Source: Bacteroidota bacterium (lineage in GTDB: Bacteria > Bacteroidota > Bacteroidia > Chitinophagales > Chitinophagaceae). Taken from it: DNA of 17,035 nucleotides. The translations under genes and the position numbers were made by a program. A model generated the notes under the pieces. The model searched no databases, was not told where the DNA came from, and worked only from the letters and a program-made list of their open reading frames with translations. Below, piece after piece: positions 15,558-17,035 of the stretch. The stretch covers positions 1 through 17,035 of the forward strand of contig JAEZDA010000002.1 in NCBI GenBank assembly GCA_023433345.1, written 5' to 3'. Position 1 is the stretch's first letter, and each line of letters opens with the position of its first letter.

Positions 15558-17035
15558 TTATCTGCCTGAGTCAATAATTAACGATGCGATGTGTTCGTTG
15601 AATTGCTTCTGGTCGTTGAGATGCTCGATGCTGATGTGAAATCTAAAATTCCAAACCTGGTTTGCATTTGAAGGATCGTTTATTCTTTCTTCAGCCGGGT
15701 TGCTTCTTCTCAAACCCTCATGCATACCCAGGATATCCTGCAAGGGAAATTCGGCCCACATTGCAGGAGACCGGAGATGATTCTTCACGATCTCCTTCAT
15801 TATCCATGCCTCACAGAAATATGGCGCTATACCGTGGTGCCCCAACACGCTGTTGTAATAATGTTGAACAGTATCACGGTCTTTTTCCCACCATTCGCGG
15901 ATGGTGGCCATGTCGTGAGTTCCGGTTATTGCGGCGCTCAGGTAAGGAGCCTCCGAAGTGAGGCCAAACTTCTTACCAAACCCAACGGGCATGCGTTCGA
16001 TCCTCATACACAATATCCTGAGTTTTTCGAGTAGCCCGTGCACGGATGGCGGAACCATACCCAGATCTTCCGCAAATAGCAGCATTGGCGAACTCTTTTT
16101 CAGCATTTGAAGTTTCTCCTCTCCCGCTGCCGTCCAAAGCTCAAGTTGATTCTCGAAAAATTCTTCATACAGCCTGTTCAGTTTTTCACGGAGCCAATCC
16201 GGTAAGGATTTAAACTTTTGCGTATTCTGCATCGCCAGCCTGAAATGAATTCCTGAACCAGTTCGGATAAAAATGGTGTCAGCGTTTTCATCTTCTCCAA
16301 ACAAACCGAATTCTGCTGCGTTTATCCCTTCCCGTTGGAGCGTGCTTTCGCTGATCGGAAGAAAAGGGTCGAAGTAACCGAGTTGAGGGTTTGATAAGGA
16401 TGCCGGGATGCTGAACATTCTCATGAAGCCGATTACATGATCAACGCGAACGGCCTGGAAATATTGAGACATGTGTTCCATTCTCCTTCTCCACCAACTG
16501 TAGCCATCTGCTTTCATCTCCTCCCAACTGTAAGTAGGGAATCCCCAATTCTGTCCGAGATCGCTGAAAGCATCTGGCGGCGCACCGTAGCTCATATTCA
16601 TGTTGAACAGCTTAGGGAACATCCACGTTTCAACACTGTACCGGGCAACACCAACGGGCAGATCGCCCTTTAACGCAATTTCATTTTTAGCAGCCAGTTC
16701 CCCGACATCTTTCATCTGGAGGTGAAGATGATATTGGATGAAATAATAAAAAGCGACGGAATGGTAGGAGTCGCCTGAAGGGTCGGCCAGTTCGCTTGCC
16801 TTTTCTTCGCTATATTCAGAATATTCACCCCATTTTGAAAAATCCGCAGTACCGAAACGATCTCTGAGGCTTGAAAAAACCGCATATGGAACCAACCATG
16901 ACCTGTTCAGATCGAAGAATTCAAACCAGTTGAAATCGTCACGGAAGTTCAGGTGCTCCTGTTCAAATATCATCCTCATCACTTCTTCCTTGAGTTTGAA
17001 CACCTCTTCATAATTTACCTCAGGCGCTTTATTGG
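15558..17035 (-). CDS. malQ: 4-alpha-glucanotransferase (GH77), DPE2-like, partial
   Basis: Disproportionating enzyme that moves alpha-1,4-glucan segments between maltooligosaccharides or glycogen. The reading frame stays open to the right edge, so the N-terminus is missing; the GTG at 17003 is internal and not the true start. About 490 residues are visible. They contain the GH77 core motifs GAPPDAFSDLGQNWGFPTYSW, RVDHVIGF (nucleophile Asp), LLFAEDLGMVP (acid/base Glu) and GTHDMATIREWW (stabilising Asp). The segment before GAPPD, rich in aromatic and acidic residues with an FYYFIQYHLHLQMK stretch, matches the insertion that splits GH77 in the long DPE2-type enzymes of Bacteroidota and plants. 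A starch-binding N-terminus would lie off the window. It ends 10 bases before the epimerase gene and probably leads that transcript. Confidence 0.93.
   Translation of the reverse strand, partial: NKAPEVNYEEVFKLKEEVMRMIFEQEHLNFRDDFNWFEFFDLNRSWLVPYAVFSSLRDRFGTADFSKWGEYSEYSEEKASELADPSGDSYHSVAFYYFIQYHLHLQMKDVGELAAKNEIALKGDLPVGVARYSVETWMFPKLFNMNMSYGAPPDAFSDLGQNWGFPTYSWEEMKADGYSWWRRRMEHMSQYFQAVRVDHVIGFMRMFSIPASLSNPQLGYFDPFLPISESTLQREGINAAEFGLFGEDENADTIFIRTGSGIHFRLAMQNTQKFKSLPDWLREKLNRLYEEFFENQLELWTAAGEEKLQMLKKSSPMLLFAEDLGMVPPSVHGLLEKLRILCMRIERMPVGFGKKFGLTSEAPYLSAAITGTHDMATIREWWEKDRDTVQHYYNSVLGHHGIAPYFCEAWIMKEIVKNHLRSPAMWAEFPLQDILGMHEGLRRSNPAEERINDPSNANQVWNFRFHISIEHLNDQKQFNEHIASLIIDSGR

Noticed and set aside
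15548..15574. Upstream ATG at 15574 as the dipeptide epimerase start
   Set aside because: It would add nine residues (MTQADKVFY) that do not look like the family N-terminus and would overlap malQ. The ATG at 15547 fits better, although the longer form cannot be excluded.
17001..17003. GTG at 17003 as the malQ start codon
   Set aside because: The frame stays open to the window edge with sensible codons, and GH77 enzymes need the missing N-terminal part.

Overview
The window looks like chromosomal DNA of a Bacteroidota bacterium, most likely Chitinophagales/Sphingobacteriia-like. This is inferred from moderate GC, the near absence of Shine-Dalgarno sequences, two TAnnTTTG-type -7 boxes, signal peptides ending in G-x-G-Q, and the family content: a DPE2-like MalQ, an E2 acyltransferase starting MPKLGESIMEATIL, an HD-PycTM protein, and an Omp85 barrel fused to a phosphatase. 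I see no tRNA, rRNA, CRISPR, insertion sequence, phage gene or broken gene. Coding density is very high.

Layout. (1) Positions 1-865, minus strand: the N-terminal part of a PBP4-type D-alanyl-D-alanine carboxypeptidase, cut by the left edge. (2) Positions 898-3629, plus strand: cinA, divergent from the PBP4 gene across only 32 bases, then a stand-alone E2 component of a 2-oxo acid dehydrogenase with its own promoter-like -7 box and a strong terminator. That terminator lies inside the end of the convergent gene. (3) Positions 3663-13833, minus strand: a tightly packed run. In transcription order it encodes an SdiA-regulated-type lipoprotein, a 1212-residue phosphatase/kinase-like/Omp85 outer-membrane fusion, an HD-PycTM membrane protein, polyphosphate kinase 1, a membrane-bound class III nucleotide cyclase, a PAP2 phosphatase and, after a small gap, an unrecognised 179-residue protein. 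The first six are joined by ATGA overlaps or gaps of 9-24 bases. (4) Positions 13932-17035, minus strand: malQ (partial), a dipeptide epimerase and trmH, in an operon-like run.

The most interesting part is block 3. It joins extracytoplasmic phosphate-ester chemistry (purple-acid-phosphatase-like domain, CotH-like kinase region, PAP2) with polyphosphate synthesis (PPK1). It also holds both halves of a possible cyclic-nucleotide circuit: a class III cyclase whose purine-selecting residues are replaced, and a membrane protein with the PycTM domain known from Pycsar effectors fused to an intact HD phosphohydrolase. It is not a canonical Pycsar locus. It could be a housekeeping or stress circuit that couples polyphosphate or phosphate status to a cyclic nucleotide. 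That linkage is inferred from gene order and motifs only.
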